From Purpureocillium takamizusanense (taxonomy: Eukaryota; Ascomycota; Sordariomycetes; Hypocreales; Ophiocordycipitaceae): a stretch of 64,000 bases of DNA. The notes below the pieces were generated by a model. The model made no database searches. It was not told the DNA's origin and saw nothing but the letters and a program-made list of their open reading frames with translations. Of the stretch, positions 54,960-64,000 are shown piece after piece. The first letter of the stretch is position 1. The number at the start of each line of letters is the position of its first letter. The position numbers were made by a program, and so were the translations under genes. The DNA lies in contig NC_063071.1 of the NCBI RefSeq assembly GCF_022605165.1, positions 2,232,001 through 2,296,000 of the forward strand, written 5' to 3'.

Positions 54960-57203
54960 GTCTCCTCTCGGCTGGCTGGGTGGATGATCAACCTCGTCGG
55001 GGTCACGAATTCGACGACGTTACGGAGACAAGGGGGCTCGCAGAATCGCCGTCGTGGTGGAGAGACGGGTGAGGCAGAGATGTTATATCAGCTCACCGCC
55101 TGCATCCCACCCACCGATGACGATGACTTATAATGTGGAAGCCAAAGAAGCATTGGTGTCTGTCGCACGGTGGGGGGTCAGACCGTCGGGGCCCCTCCCT
55201 CAGATGGCGCAGGCAGGCAGGCAGGCAGGAGCCGACGACGAACACGCACGAACGAACGGCGTGATGATGATGTGCATCAGTCGGCCTTGGTGTGACACGC
55301 GCCGTGGGGAGACATGGCAAATTGTAACGAACGGCGGGCCCGGACAGGGCAGGAGGGGCGCTGATCGGGGCGAAATACGGCGAGGGGAGGGGGCGCGGTG
55401 CGGCGCGGCGCAGCGCAATCCGGGGCGACACACGCGGTGCGAATCGGGGCTCGTTCCGGGGGGCCGGGCGACCCGCCCCGCCGCCGACGGCACCGTAGAA
55501 GTGGAAAGTGCGAGTGGGCGGCATGGCGCGCCTGCCGACTGGGCACCTCAACTCTGGCTTGTCCGGGCCGATACTCCGCGGCTGGCGAGGAGCCCTGCCT
55601 GTCGTGGGCGGCTCCAGTTCCTCTCTTCCTCCCTTCTCCAGTCCGCTTTACTAGAGTTAATAACACGGCAGTGGTCCCTTGGTCTCCCCGATCCCGAGCG
55701 ACCTCCGCGAACGGCAAGCAGTCCTTACGCTACCAGCAACTGACCCCCACGTTTGAGTTGACCACCGGTTGTCGACTCTACGTATACTGTACTACGCACT
55801 ACAGCTCAGTCGGTCCGGCTTGCAGCCTCTCACGCCGCCACTCGTCCGTCTACCACGTACGTACGTACGGATGCCATCATCATTCCGCGGCCCGCGCCTC
55901 CGACATCAACCACGAACGGGAGCCACAGAGCGACGAAGAGCTGGTTGGGCCGGCGTGTTGCAGTGTGCCCGCTACTGCATGCATCTGCGACTGGTCAAAG
56001 CATGTGCCAACAGGAGGGCTACTCCTAGTATGTGCACCGGCACTGGGCACGGCTTGTCGACTGCGTCTCTTCCGGGCGGCCCAGTCGGCCGTGCACATAT
56101 AGACTGGGCGTGGCCAGTCTTGTTATACCGCGTTACGTCCCGGTCGTACTGTTCTGGATGCCATGGAAAACGCAGCCAAATCCCTGGTAATATATTGGGT
56201 TTGCCTCTCCAGAGCAGACGACAATACAAAGTGCCTCTTTGTCTTGGGTAGGCTTGGGCATCCATTGCCCAGAAAGCCCGCAGATTGATACGGGTGCCCA
56301 AGCTGCTACCGTGCCCACAGTGAGATCTGGACGGGTAGGCATATCTGGGTGCCCCGACATCCAGCCGGCTCCCTTTTATACAGGAGAAGCCACCATCTCC
56401 GACGCACGCAAGCATCATGTTCGGTCCATTGTCGTCGTTTTGCGGGGGACGGGACGGCCTGAAACAGGCACTGTACTACGAATACCAACCCCCAAAACAT
56501 GCCCATTTCCTCCTCGCGGGTCGTTTGGGTACCCATTCATTCATTCATTCGCCTGTACGAAATATGTGATTATACAAGGCCGCCTTCTCCAAGCGTTTGT
56601 TTTGGACCCAATAACTACCCACGCCACGACAAGGCGGCGGGCGATGCATAGCGAACAAGGCTTGCAGATGGGCAAAACAGACAAGGAAACGCACGGGTGT
56701 ACGTTTTATTTTCGACGAGCGCACCTGGTTTCTACCTTGCTTTTTTTCCTTCTCTAGGTTTCGTCTTCTTACTGGCCACTTTACCCCGCTTGGCACAAAG
56801 GCACACACACACGTCGGCGGACACTTGCATGCCAGCCAGACGACGACCGACGACAGACAACCTCGTTCTGCTGGGTCTTGTGCCGTCGTGATCAAATCTC
56901 GTTCACACAATTTTGGACCTCTTTTTTTGTGACATACGTCGTGCGCGACCGCCTCTTGTGTTTTGTTTGTTTGCTTGCTTGTTTGATTCTGGGTTCTTTC
57001 TTGCGTCTTCAAGGCTCCTGCTCCGACAACCGCACAGCACGCACCGTTGAAGACTGGTAACAGGAAAGGACACGACACGATACACCGCCGCCGCCCATCG
57101 ACGGCGGCACACAGAGCGACAGGCATTGCAGATATCACACACAGACAGGGTCGAGCCACCGCCTCCCCCGCATCACAGGCCAATCATCGTCATCATCATC
57201 ATC
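54960..57203. promoter_or_regulatory. Divergent region of 2.2 kb, GH3 and NYN genes
   Basis: No gene recognised. It must hold the GH3 promoter on the left and the NYN-gene promoter on the right. Features: GCAGGCAGGCAGG at about 55209-55229, a GCGCGGTGCGGCGCGGCGC run near 55393-55412, ACGTACGTACGTACG at about 55856-55870, and ATTCATTCATTCATTC at 56535-56550. From about 56700 to 57200 the plus strand is T/C-rich, like a long fungal leader for the NYN gene. Confidence 0.5.
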
Positions 57204-58013
57204 ATGACCGAGGACGCCGCGTCGGGCACCACGACGGTCAAGCTCGCGGTGCTCATCGACGCCGACAACGCGCAGCCCAGCCGCGTCAACTACCTGCTGG
57301 CCGAGATCGCAAAGTACGGCACCGCCTTCGTCAAGCGCGCCTACGGCGACTGGACGGACACCAACCTCACGGGCTGGAAGGAGAGGCTGCTCAAGTGCTC
57401 CATCCAGCCCGTCCAGCAGTTCGCCTACACCACCGGCAAGAACGCCACCGACTCCGCCATGATCATCGACGCCATGGACCTGCTCTACTCGCGCAGCTTC
57501 GATGGCTTCTGCCTCGTCTCGAGCGACAGCGACTTCACCCGCCTCGCCTCCCGCATCCGCGAGTCCGGCCTCGTCGTCTACGGCTGCGGCGAGCGCAAGA
57601 CCCCCAAGCCCTTTGTCGCCGCCTGCGACAAGTTCATCTACGTCGAGAACCTGGTCCCGGGTGGCGGCGATGCTGCCGCTGCTGCTGCTGCTGCTGCCGC
57701 CGGTGCTCTAGTCGTCCCTGCCGGTGGTACCAACGCTGCTGCTGCCGCCGCCGCCGTCCCCAACCAAGTGCGGTGGCTCCTGCGCGACGCCGTCGTGGAC
57801 ATGTCCGACGCTGACGGCTTCGCCAACTTGGCAAAGGTCGGCGGCCTCGTCGCCAAACGGCACTCCGACTTTGACCCCCGGACGTACGGCTTCGAAAAGC
57901 TCGCCAAGCTCGTCGAGGCGCTCCCCCACATGTTTGAGGTCGAGCGCCGCGAGCCGGCGGTGGGCAAACCCCCTGTCGTCTACGCGCGGGTCAGGACTCG
58001 ATTGTCGCATTGA
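57204..58013 (+). CDS. NYN-domain protein with C-terminal OST-HTH/LOTUS domain
   Basis: This intronless gene encodes 269 residues. The N-terminal NYN (PIN-like RNase) domain spans about 12-150: VLIDADN (Asp19, Asp21), KRAYGDW, KNATDSAMIIDAMD (Asp83, Asp89) and LVSSDSDFTRLA (Asp108, Asp110), the acidic set expected for a metal-dependent RNase site, then GCGERKTPKPFVAACDKFIY. A poly-Ala linker with two runs (about 160-190) leads to an OST-HTH/LOTUS domain (about 195-262) with the hallmark SDFDPRTYGFEKLAKLVEAL, thought to bind RNA. The same pair occurs in bacterial LabA/DUF88 relatives and animal MARF1/limkain-b1. Activity on RNA is inferred; no fungal function is known to me. It converges with the SDR gene, and a tandem repeat follows its stop codon. 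Confidence 0.92.
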   Translation: MTEDAASGTTTVKLAVLIDADNAQPSRVNYLLAEIAKYGTAFVKRAYGDWTDTNLTGWKERLLKCSIQPVQQFAYTTGKNATDSAMIIDAMDLLYSRSFDGFCLVSSDSDFTRLASRIRESGLVVYGCGERKTPKPFVAACDKFIYVENLVPGGGDAAAAAAAAAAGALVVPAGGTNAAAAAAAVPNQVRWLLRDAVVDMSDADGFANLAKVGGLVAKRHSDFDPRTYGFEKLAKLVEALPHMFEVERREPAVGKPPVVYARVRTRLSH

Positions 58014-58040
58014 GTTGAGCAGGGCGGTCATGTCGAACCA

Positions 58041-58144
58041 TCTTCATGGTCGTGAAATAGCCAGCGCCAAGTCTTGTAATAAGAGCAGATCTTCATGGTC
58101 GAAATAGCCAGCACCAAGTCTTGTAATAGGAGCAGATCTTCATG
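58041..58144 (+). repeat. Tandem repeat, two 47-49 bp units plus a partial third
   Basis: Unit 1 (58041-58089) and unit 2 (58090-58136) both begin TCTTCATGGTCG and end GAGCAGA; they differ by a 2-bp indel (TG present in unit 1) and two or three substitutions. A third copy begins TCTTCATG at 58137 and then diverges. The repeat starts 28 bp after the NYN stop codon and so lies in its 3' untranslated region or in the 250-bp gap before the convergent SDR gene. Confidence 0.9.
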
Positions 58145-58264
58145 TTGGCTATACCTTGTTGATGGGCCTACCCACCAGACCTTGGCCCTAGGAGAGCCCA
58201 TACTGTCTGTTCACGCCCGCCGTTCGACTTGCATGCCTTGGTGACGTGCACACACAGGCACCCA

Positions 58265-59600
58265 TTACTTTAGCCCGCCCGCCAGCAACACCTCCTGCCC
58301 CGTCATGTATCCCGTCTTGACAAACCTAGACAACCCAGCCGTCAGTTAAACTCGTTGGGGCAACATCAATCAGCACGGCGAGCAAGCGTCACCCACATGG
58401 AAACAACATTGGCCACTTCTTCGGGCACGCCCAACCGGTGCACCGGCACGCTCGCCGCGATGCCCAGCCCTGGGTCCGACACCTTGAGCTCCTCGACGTG
58501 ATCCGTGCTCTTCCACGTGCTGCATGTAGCCGCCACCATGTTAGTAGTTAGCCAGATGTACCGTAACGTGTCCGAGTTAGGCCAAGGTCGACTTGCCGAG
58601 ATTTGGGCGTTGGTATCATGCCTGTGGCTCCAATCATGGCGGGTTGGACCTGGTAGCGTTTGGTTGGTAATTGTCCCTGCACTCGCGCTTGGGGGAGAAA
58701 GGAGGAAAGAAGAGGCCCGCAGGCGGGAGGCAAACTCACAATGTTAACGGTGATGCCCTCTCCGGCCAGCACCGTCGCGAGGTTCAGCCCCATGGACCTA
58801 GAGGCGCACACGTCCGCTCGTCAGCGCCGCTGCCGCTGCCGCACACTGCAGCCAAGGGAAGAGGAAGAGGAAGTGGAAGAGGAAACTGCTTCAAACGCAC
58901 GTCATGGCCCCCTTGGACGCCGCGTAGTGGCACCCGTTGATGCCCCCGCCCCTGCTCGCGATGCTCCCCACGAGCACGACCCGTCCCCAGCCCTGGCGCC
59001 GCATGCCCTCGACGCACGCCTTGGTCACGACGAACTGGCTGCGCGCGTTGACCTCGAGGATATCGTCCCAGTCGTCCTCGCCGATGTCGGCCACGTCCCT
59101 GATGCGCCGCCCCATGCCCGCGTTGGCCACGAGCACCGACACGGCCGCGTGCCCGCGCGCCGACACCGCCTCGCGGCCCAGCAGCGACGGCACGAGCGCC
59201 CGCGTCGCCGCCCGGTCCGACAGGTCCGCCCGGATCGTCGTGAAGAACTGCGCCGGGTGGGCTTTCCGGAGGGACGAGGCTAGGGCTTCGGCTTTTTCCT
59301 ACATCGTGGAGTTCAGTCAAAACGCTTTGCTCCTCTCCTCAAAGTGCATGCATGCATGCACCCATCCACACCCATGGTGGCCGTACCTCGCTGGACGCGT
59401 AGTGCAGCGCAACATCGCAGCCGTCGGCGGCCAGTGCCCTCGCGCAGGCAGACCCGATGCCACCCCTGATCGAATTAGCAAGCCTGCCCTGTCACGCCCC
59501 GTGGCGAGGGTGGTGAGTTGGTCGCTCACGTTGCGCCGGTGACGAGTGCCAGGCGGCCCTGCACTCTGTTGTCCACGTCTTGCAGTGAGAGCGTCGTCAT
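58265..59600 (-). CDS. FabG-like short-chain dehydrogenase/reductase
   Basis: Seven exons on the minus strand, 59600-59530, 59465-59387, 59298-58901, 58797-58740, 58649-58597, 58519-58397 and 58325-58265, give 280 residues. The NAD(P) motif VTGATGGIG is assembled across intron 1. NAGMG, the catalytic Ser in VLVGSIAS, and YAASK follow in exon 3, and the protein ends GYMTGQEVLLAGGLK, the usual SDR finish. HRLGVPEEVANVV near the end is typical of the 3-oxoacyl-ACP reductase-like group. The intron between exons 5 and 6 has a GC donor (ctcg|gcaagt), the only choice that reaches HRLGVPEEV in frame. The six introns make it the most fragmented gene here; single exons look like unrelated frames. The substrate is not evident. 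Confidence 0.88.
58520..58596 (-). other. GC-AG intron in the FabG-like gene
   Basis: On the minus strand the 77-nt intron starts gcaagt and ends acatgcag. It contains a double branch-like sequence (ctaactactaac). GT sites nearby leave the wrong phase. The gcaagt donor is the strongest known form of GC donor. Confidence 0.82.
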
Positions 59601-60486
59601 GATGATATATGGACGTGATCTTCTTTGCCTGCAGCTTGTCCCAAGAGGAGGATGTGATGTATGTTGATGAGAGAACAGGGAGTGGCCAGAGAAGAAGCGT
59701 ACGTTGTTGTCGGGTGTAAGTGAGTGGGTGGTCACCGTCACTCAATTGCCGATGGCGTCCCCAGCGCTGGGCGGGCTGGCGAGCGGGCGGCCTTTGCTCC
59801 ATCCAGCATCGTGGCAACCCCACACGTCCGCCTGCCGGTGCACAGCCGATCTCGCATCGCATCGCATCGCATCGCGGCCATCTGTCCGCGGCCCGGCTTT
59901 GCATGCGGTGGCATGACAAGTGTACTCTATGTAATAAATTGATCAAACAGACTACGCTTGCTCCTTTCTATCATCAACATTATACAACCCTTGGGACGTC
60001 GTAGAGACTTCTTCCCCTCCGCCGCGCTTCAACGTCCATTCATGTTTCGTCTCTGCGCTGCCCTCGATCAGCAAGAGCATCGAGCTGCCAGCACTGGCTT
60101 TCCCGGCAGTAAAATCCCGGCCCCGCATCGCGTGGCATCCGTGTTCTATGACCCTGTCAAGGTCCCGGCCAAAGCGAGCCTCTCCGGCCCTGCGCGCCGA
60201 CGTTGTGCGCCGCACCACGAGCACTTCAAGTTGATGGTCTAGTTTTCAACTGAGTCTTCTCGTGGCCGTAATGTCTCCCAGCGGTTGAGTGTTGCCCTGA
60301 CTCGGGTATGGCTAGTCACCGATTCCGCCCAAGATAGCCCGTGTATACCAGCTCAGTAAGTATTGCCCGGGTAGAAGACGATGGGGTCTTCAGCTTGTGG
60401 AGTCGGCCCGAGCGCACCTTCCACCGCGCGAGTAGGTCGGCTGCAGCTTCTGAATAAATCTTCAATCTCGCGCACGAGCGCGGCCT
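59601..60486. promoter_or_regulatory. Intergenic region between MID1 and the FabG-like gene
   Basis: 886 bp between two genes both read leftward. It contains the FabG-like promoter and the MID1 3' end. A GCATC pentamer repeat lies at 59855-59877. Open frames here show no domains. Confidence 0.5.
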
Positions 60487-62397
60487 TCAGCCAAGCACGA
60501 CGGTAAGAATGGCAATGACGACCAGCATCAGATTCGGGATAGTCCTCATTGCCGTGCTCATCGGTGTTCGCGCTTCGCCCGGATAGTTGCACGCAACCGT
60601 CGACCCGTTTGAGTCTCGCCGCCCGTAGCTGTAGTTAAACGCTACCAGCTTCGGCTGCGGACATCTGAAGCCAATCTTGGCCGGGCAGTTCTGAACCACG
60701 TTGTAGCAAATGTCTTCGCAAGGAAGCATCTCCTTGTACGGTCCCGGTTCTATCTTCTGGTCGATGAAGACATTCCGGGACACCATTGAATACGGCTTAT
60801 TCTCGAAGCCGCTATCCGACATCTTGGTGCCGTTGGGAAACGCCTGTCCCGCATTTCGAACGAGTGCAAAAGCGTTGCTGCTGCCGAGATCCTCGCACCG
60901 CGGTATGCTCACGCTGCAAAGCCAACGCTTGTACGCCGTCCTGCAGTCGTCGCACGTCTTGGCTAGCGAATATCGCGACGTCCGCCCCGCCTCGCAGGGT
61001 ATTTGCATCATCACCTTCTCAAAGTTTGCGTACATGGACTTGGCATAATCATCGTACGCCTTGGCTAACGCCGTATTGTTGAACTTGTTGCTGTTGCCCG
61101 GGACTGCGTACTGAATCTCGTCACAAAACTCGAGGTCTGTGACGACTTGGCAGTTTGTTCCTGGCTCACATCAGCGTCTGTGATACATGTATGACGTTGA
61201 GATGCCAAACTTACTAGAGACAGTGTTAAACTCGGTGGCCTGATACACGATGCTTCCGGGCCTGGCCGCGCCCCCTGCTTGTCTCTTTTCATGCGCGGTC
61301 ACGTTGGCTTTCTTGACCAAAATACCGGTATAAGTTGTGCTCTCGTTGAGAGCCACGAAATAGAATTGCTGCTTTGGAAAGCCGCCACGACCTCGGAGAG
61401 TCATTGCAGTCTTCACGGGACTGTTGAGGTTCTTGTTGCTCGCGCTATTGGCCATGATTTGGGCGCTCCGCTGAAGACCGCAAGCAGAACGCATCATGCC
61501 GTGCATGTCGGTCCAGTTTTTGTTACTGACGAAAAGCTCGTACGGAGGCTCCTGGCTCATGATTCGTGCAATGTCGTCCCTGCTCCGCGTCAGGTCCTGC
61601 GTCATCAGCAGCGCTGACGATGAATCGCTGTCCATCCACAGAAGCTCCGAGTCTCCATCCTCCTGGTATTGATGGAAGTAATCCTCTAGCGACGCGGCAA
61701 TCTCATAATTGTACACCCCTTGAAAGTCTGCTGATACGTTTGGCGCGGTAATGCCGATGTAGATGTCTCCGGTCGCGTTCACGCTGTACATAACTGCGCC
61801 TTCCTCAAACGCCTTGTCTCTATCGACCCTTAAAGGTTTTGTGGCTTTTGGACAGCCTGCCAAGCTCGAGTTGGAGACAGATATGATGAGTTGCGGGGCG
61901 AGCGTGTTGTCTTTGGACCTGGCCGCACGGGGCTGCCGACAAGTATTCGCAGATAAGTATAGCAGCCCAGTTGGCTTGCCAGATGGCGTGGACGAGTCGC
62001 TGTCGGAAGCATCGTCCGGCAAGGCCTCCCTCTTGATCTCATCGCGTGGAGCGTTTCCAGAAGCGGTATTTCCCTGCAGCACGGCCTTTTCTACCATGTA
62101 GCACGCCGTCTTGCCGGGCTCGAGGTTTAAAGCCCGAGGTTGGTCAAGCTGGAGAGCCTCCACACCCGGCGGCGCTCGTCCGATGAAGCTCCTGTCAAGG
62201 AGCGCAAACTCTGGTTCGTAAATCGCGCCCTGTAGGGCATTGATGTCGTGTGTCGCAACGATCGGTTGATGGGAATCGAAGGGGATCTCGGCGGCAAAGG
62301 CTAATCGCGGCGAGACCAGAAGGAGGTAGAGAATGAGGAGGAAGACCGAGGCGGCTAGAGAGGCCACAAGCCGCGATTGTAATGGGCTGAGCTGCAT
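60487..62397 (-). CDS. MID1: Stretch-activated calcium channel subunit MID1
   Basis: MID1 is the fungal partner of the plasma-membrane channel Cch1, needed for calcium entry during mating, stress and growth. Exons 62397-61215 and 61160-60487 (minus strand) give 618 residues; the one intron is GT-AG. I started at MQLSPLQSRLVASL, the typical family start, which runs into the hydrophobic signal segment LAASVFLLILYLLLV; the frame extends 23 codons upstream. The ectodomain has many N-glycosylation sites (NSS, NAT, NVS, NWT, NES) and, in the second exon, the Cys-rich C-terminal half (CQVVTDLEFCDE, CDDCRTAYKRWLC, CEDICYNVVQNC). A hydrophobic C-terminal segment (LMLVVIAILTVVLG) ends the protein, which may be a GPI-type signal or a membrane anchor. 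Confidence 0.94.
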
Positions 62398-63479
62398 ATT
62401 GCTTGCTGCCCGCAGGCCAGGACCAAGCGGCCCGACCTCGAGGTGCAGCAACTGAAGGAAGCGCACGCAACTATCGTGGGCCTATGACTGATGCTGAACC
62501 CGTCTGTGGTCGCGAGAAATCATGTTGAAGAGGTTCACCGACTGGCGAGTGGAGCTCGAGTCGATTGACGATGTGCACAGACGGCGGCCATGGCCCGGTG
62601 TTGCAGTCGAGGAATTGTCAGAGGAAGGGTTTCATCGGCACCTGGACATCCATGTCTTGGAGGAGCGCGGCTGACTGTTCTCGCATTGGAGCTGCGACTG
62701 CCGTTTCGGGTGCGTGGCGCAGCAGCTCAAAAGGGGCAGGCGCACAGCCACAACGGCATCGCTCTGGCCAAGGGATGGGCGGTCGCTTTCGTCATGGAGC
62801 GGCGGGGCAGCTGAAGGAATGGGCTTCAAGCCATGGTCATCTAGGATGCCAGGCAGGCCCGTGCTGGCCGTAGCTGAGTTGGGGATTCGAGCTCTGCAGC
62901 AGAGTATGCCCGTGAATTCATTCCCTATCAATTGGTGAAGCAGCAACAAGACGGAACTGATGACCAGAAGCGATATCATCAGGAGCATGACGTATGGCTG
63001 GGCGGCACCGCCGTCAGAACACAGGTCGCAATGCCAAAAATCACAAGCATGTACACGCAGGAAGATGGTCAGTGGCTTAGCCCGAGGTACACTATCCCGA
63101 AGATGCAGAGCTATCGAACAGGGACATCGGCCACCCCCTCTCTCGCGCGTCGCGCACATCCCCTCCCTCGAATGCAGAGATAGGCTGTTCTATTGCGCCA
63201 TCCAAGCCCCTAAATCACAAAATTCATAGACAACAGTTGCCGTTGCCACAATGCATCATCGCCCTTCCCAGCCATGCCCACGCCTTCCAGGGCACCCAGT
63301 CAAGATTGCAGTGATTGGGTACGGCCAGAGATAGGTCCTGGCAGCTCTCACCCCGTATCAATACTTCATTTTCTTCATCGCGGCCATCGTGAACACGCAT
63401 AGTCAATTACGCCACGCATTTAATACCAGCAGGGAGGGAGTCAGCTGCTGTGTGACGTGGCCGGCAAAGCTGTCATCCG
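62398..63479. promoter_or_regulatory. Region upstream of MID1, downstream of YOP1
   Basis: 1.1 kb between two genes read leftward, so it holds the MID1 promoter and leader and the YOP1 3' end. An open frame of 175 codons on the minus strand (62632-63159) encodes one strongly hydrophobic segment; I do not annotate it as a gene but list it among findings. Nothing else is recognised. Confidence 0.5.
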
Positions 63480-64000
63480 TTACTCGGACTTGTCCAGGCC
63501 ACCCGTCTTGGAGCGCAGGCCGGCAGAAGTCGAGGCGGGCTGCTGGAAGTATCGGCCGAGGGTGGGAGACAGGAACGACTTGAAGACGATCTCGGCACCG
63601 CTACGTCATCGTTAGTATCTGCGCGGCGCGGCGCGGCGCGAAACTGGGAGAGACGTACCGGAACATGGGCAGCGACAGCCACAGAAGGAAAACAAACTTG
63701 AAGACGAAGTAGAAGGGAAACCAGTAGACAATGTTGAAGAAGCTCTCCGTGACGGTGAAGAAGGCGAAGACCACCCAGTACTGCAGCATCCTGTCAGCAA
63801 AGAGCACGCTCACAGTGCGGAAGTGTCACATCGACAGGAAGGCCAGCGTACCGTCAGCCACTGAGTGTCATCGTCCTTGGACGTGGTGAAGAGCGCATTG
63901 AGCGAGTAATATCCTGGGATGACGAAACCAGCAAAGTTTGTAAGCAGCTGGCCGCCGAGGTTGAAGATGATGAGAAAGAAGTAGAGCGCGACCACGCCGA
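63480..64000 (-). CDS. YOP1: YOP1/DP1 family ER-shaping protein (5' part outside the window)
   Basis: YOP1 (REEP5/DP1, TB2 family) is a wedge-like membrane protein that bends ER tubules. Visible exons on the minus strand: beyond 64000 to 63852, 63780-63659 and 63600-63480. Together they give about 130 C-terminal residues; the N terminus and start lie to the right of the window. Family hallmarks: LLTNFAGFVIPGYYSLNAL, KDDDTQWLTYWVVFAFF (made across an intron whose acceptor is the CAG just before TACTGG), NIVYWFPFYFVFKFVFLLWL and the post-membrane amphipathic segment AEIVFKSFLSPTLGRYF. The two long hairpin membrane segments are both represented. Introns are GT-AG. Confidence 0.93.

Noticed and set aside
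56545..57183. Minus-strand 212-codon frame upstream of the NYN gene
   Set aside because: It covers the T/C-rich leader of the NYN gene, is Cys/Lys-rich low-complexity sequence and shows no domain.
16918..59600. Secondary-metabolite gene cluster suggested by a flavoprotein and two SDRs
   Set aside because: No polyketide synthase, peptide synthetase, terpene cyclase, P450 or dedicated transporter is present, and the genes are scattered among housekeeping genes.

Overview
The window is nuclear DNA of a filamentous ascomycete. It is GC-rich, its genes hold many short introns (about 50-280 nt) with GT-AG borders and CTAAC/CTGAC-type branch sites, and it encodes only eukaryotic housekeeping proteins, several of them fungal types (POP8, MED5, MID1, IRC20-like, INA17-like). 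The gene set, the intergenic style (TAGGTACCT and TACTTCGTA motifs, CT-rich leaders) and the protein sequences suggest a Sordariomycete, probably Hypocreales. That placement is inferred from recalled family resemblance, not from a search. I modelled 21 protein-coding genes, 20 complete and one cut by the right edge, and saw no rRNA, no complete tRNA, no CRISPR array and no intact transposon.

Layout. 0.5-8.7 kb is dense and carries gene-expression genes: ESS2 (-), PPT1/PP5 phosphatase (+), POP8 (-), SPT4 (+), KIN17 (-), YJU2 (+). A 72-codon gene (-) sits at 9.3-9.5 kb. 9.5-16.9 kb is gene-poor. 16.9-19.9 kb carries two oxidoreductases in the same direction (AIF/FSP1-like flavoprotein, SDR). 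20.6-32.9 kb carries MED5 (+), TRAP-alpha/IRC22-type ER protein (+), a SNF2-RING protein of the IRC20/SHPRH type (-) and mitoribosomal mS41/FYV4 (+). 32.9-47.9 kb is almost empty except for one bZIP-type regulator at 43.1-44.0 kb. 47.9-64 kb is dense again: SMAP-domain lysine-rich protein (+), YSY6/RAMP4 (-), INA17-like (+), GH3 beta-glucosidase (-), NYN plus OST-HTH protein (+), FabG-like SDR (-), MID1 calcium-channel subunit (-) and 5'-truncated YOP1 (-).

How the genes relate. This is not one pathway. There are themes: pre-mRNA splicing, transcription and RNA processing at the left end (ESS2, KIN17, YJU2, SPT4, POP8, then MED5), ER membrane proteins (TRAP-alpha, YSY6, YOP1), and mitochondrial proteins (mS41, INA17-like). 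The most unusual structural signal is three introns, in three genes, whose only frame-preserving donor is GC rather than GT, out of 41 introns modelled. Other points worth a second look are a coding exon made of the ATG alone in YSY6, a bZIP-like basic region with no leucine heptads lying alone in about 15 kb of gene-poor DNA, and an intronless NYN/OST-HTH nuclease-like gene with poly-alanine linkers and a tandem repeat in its 3' flank.
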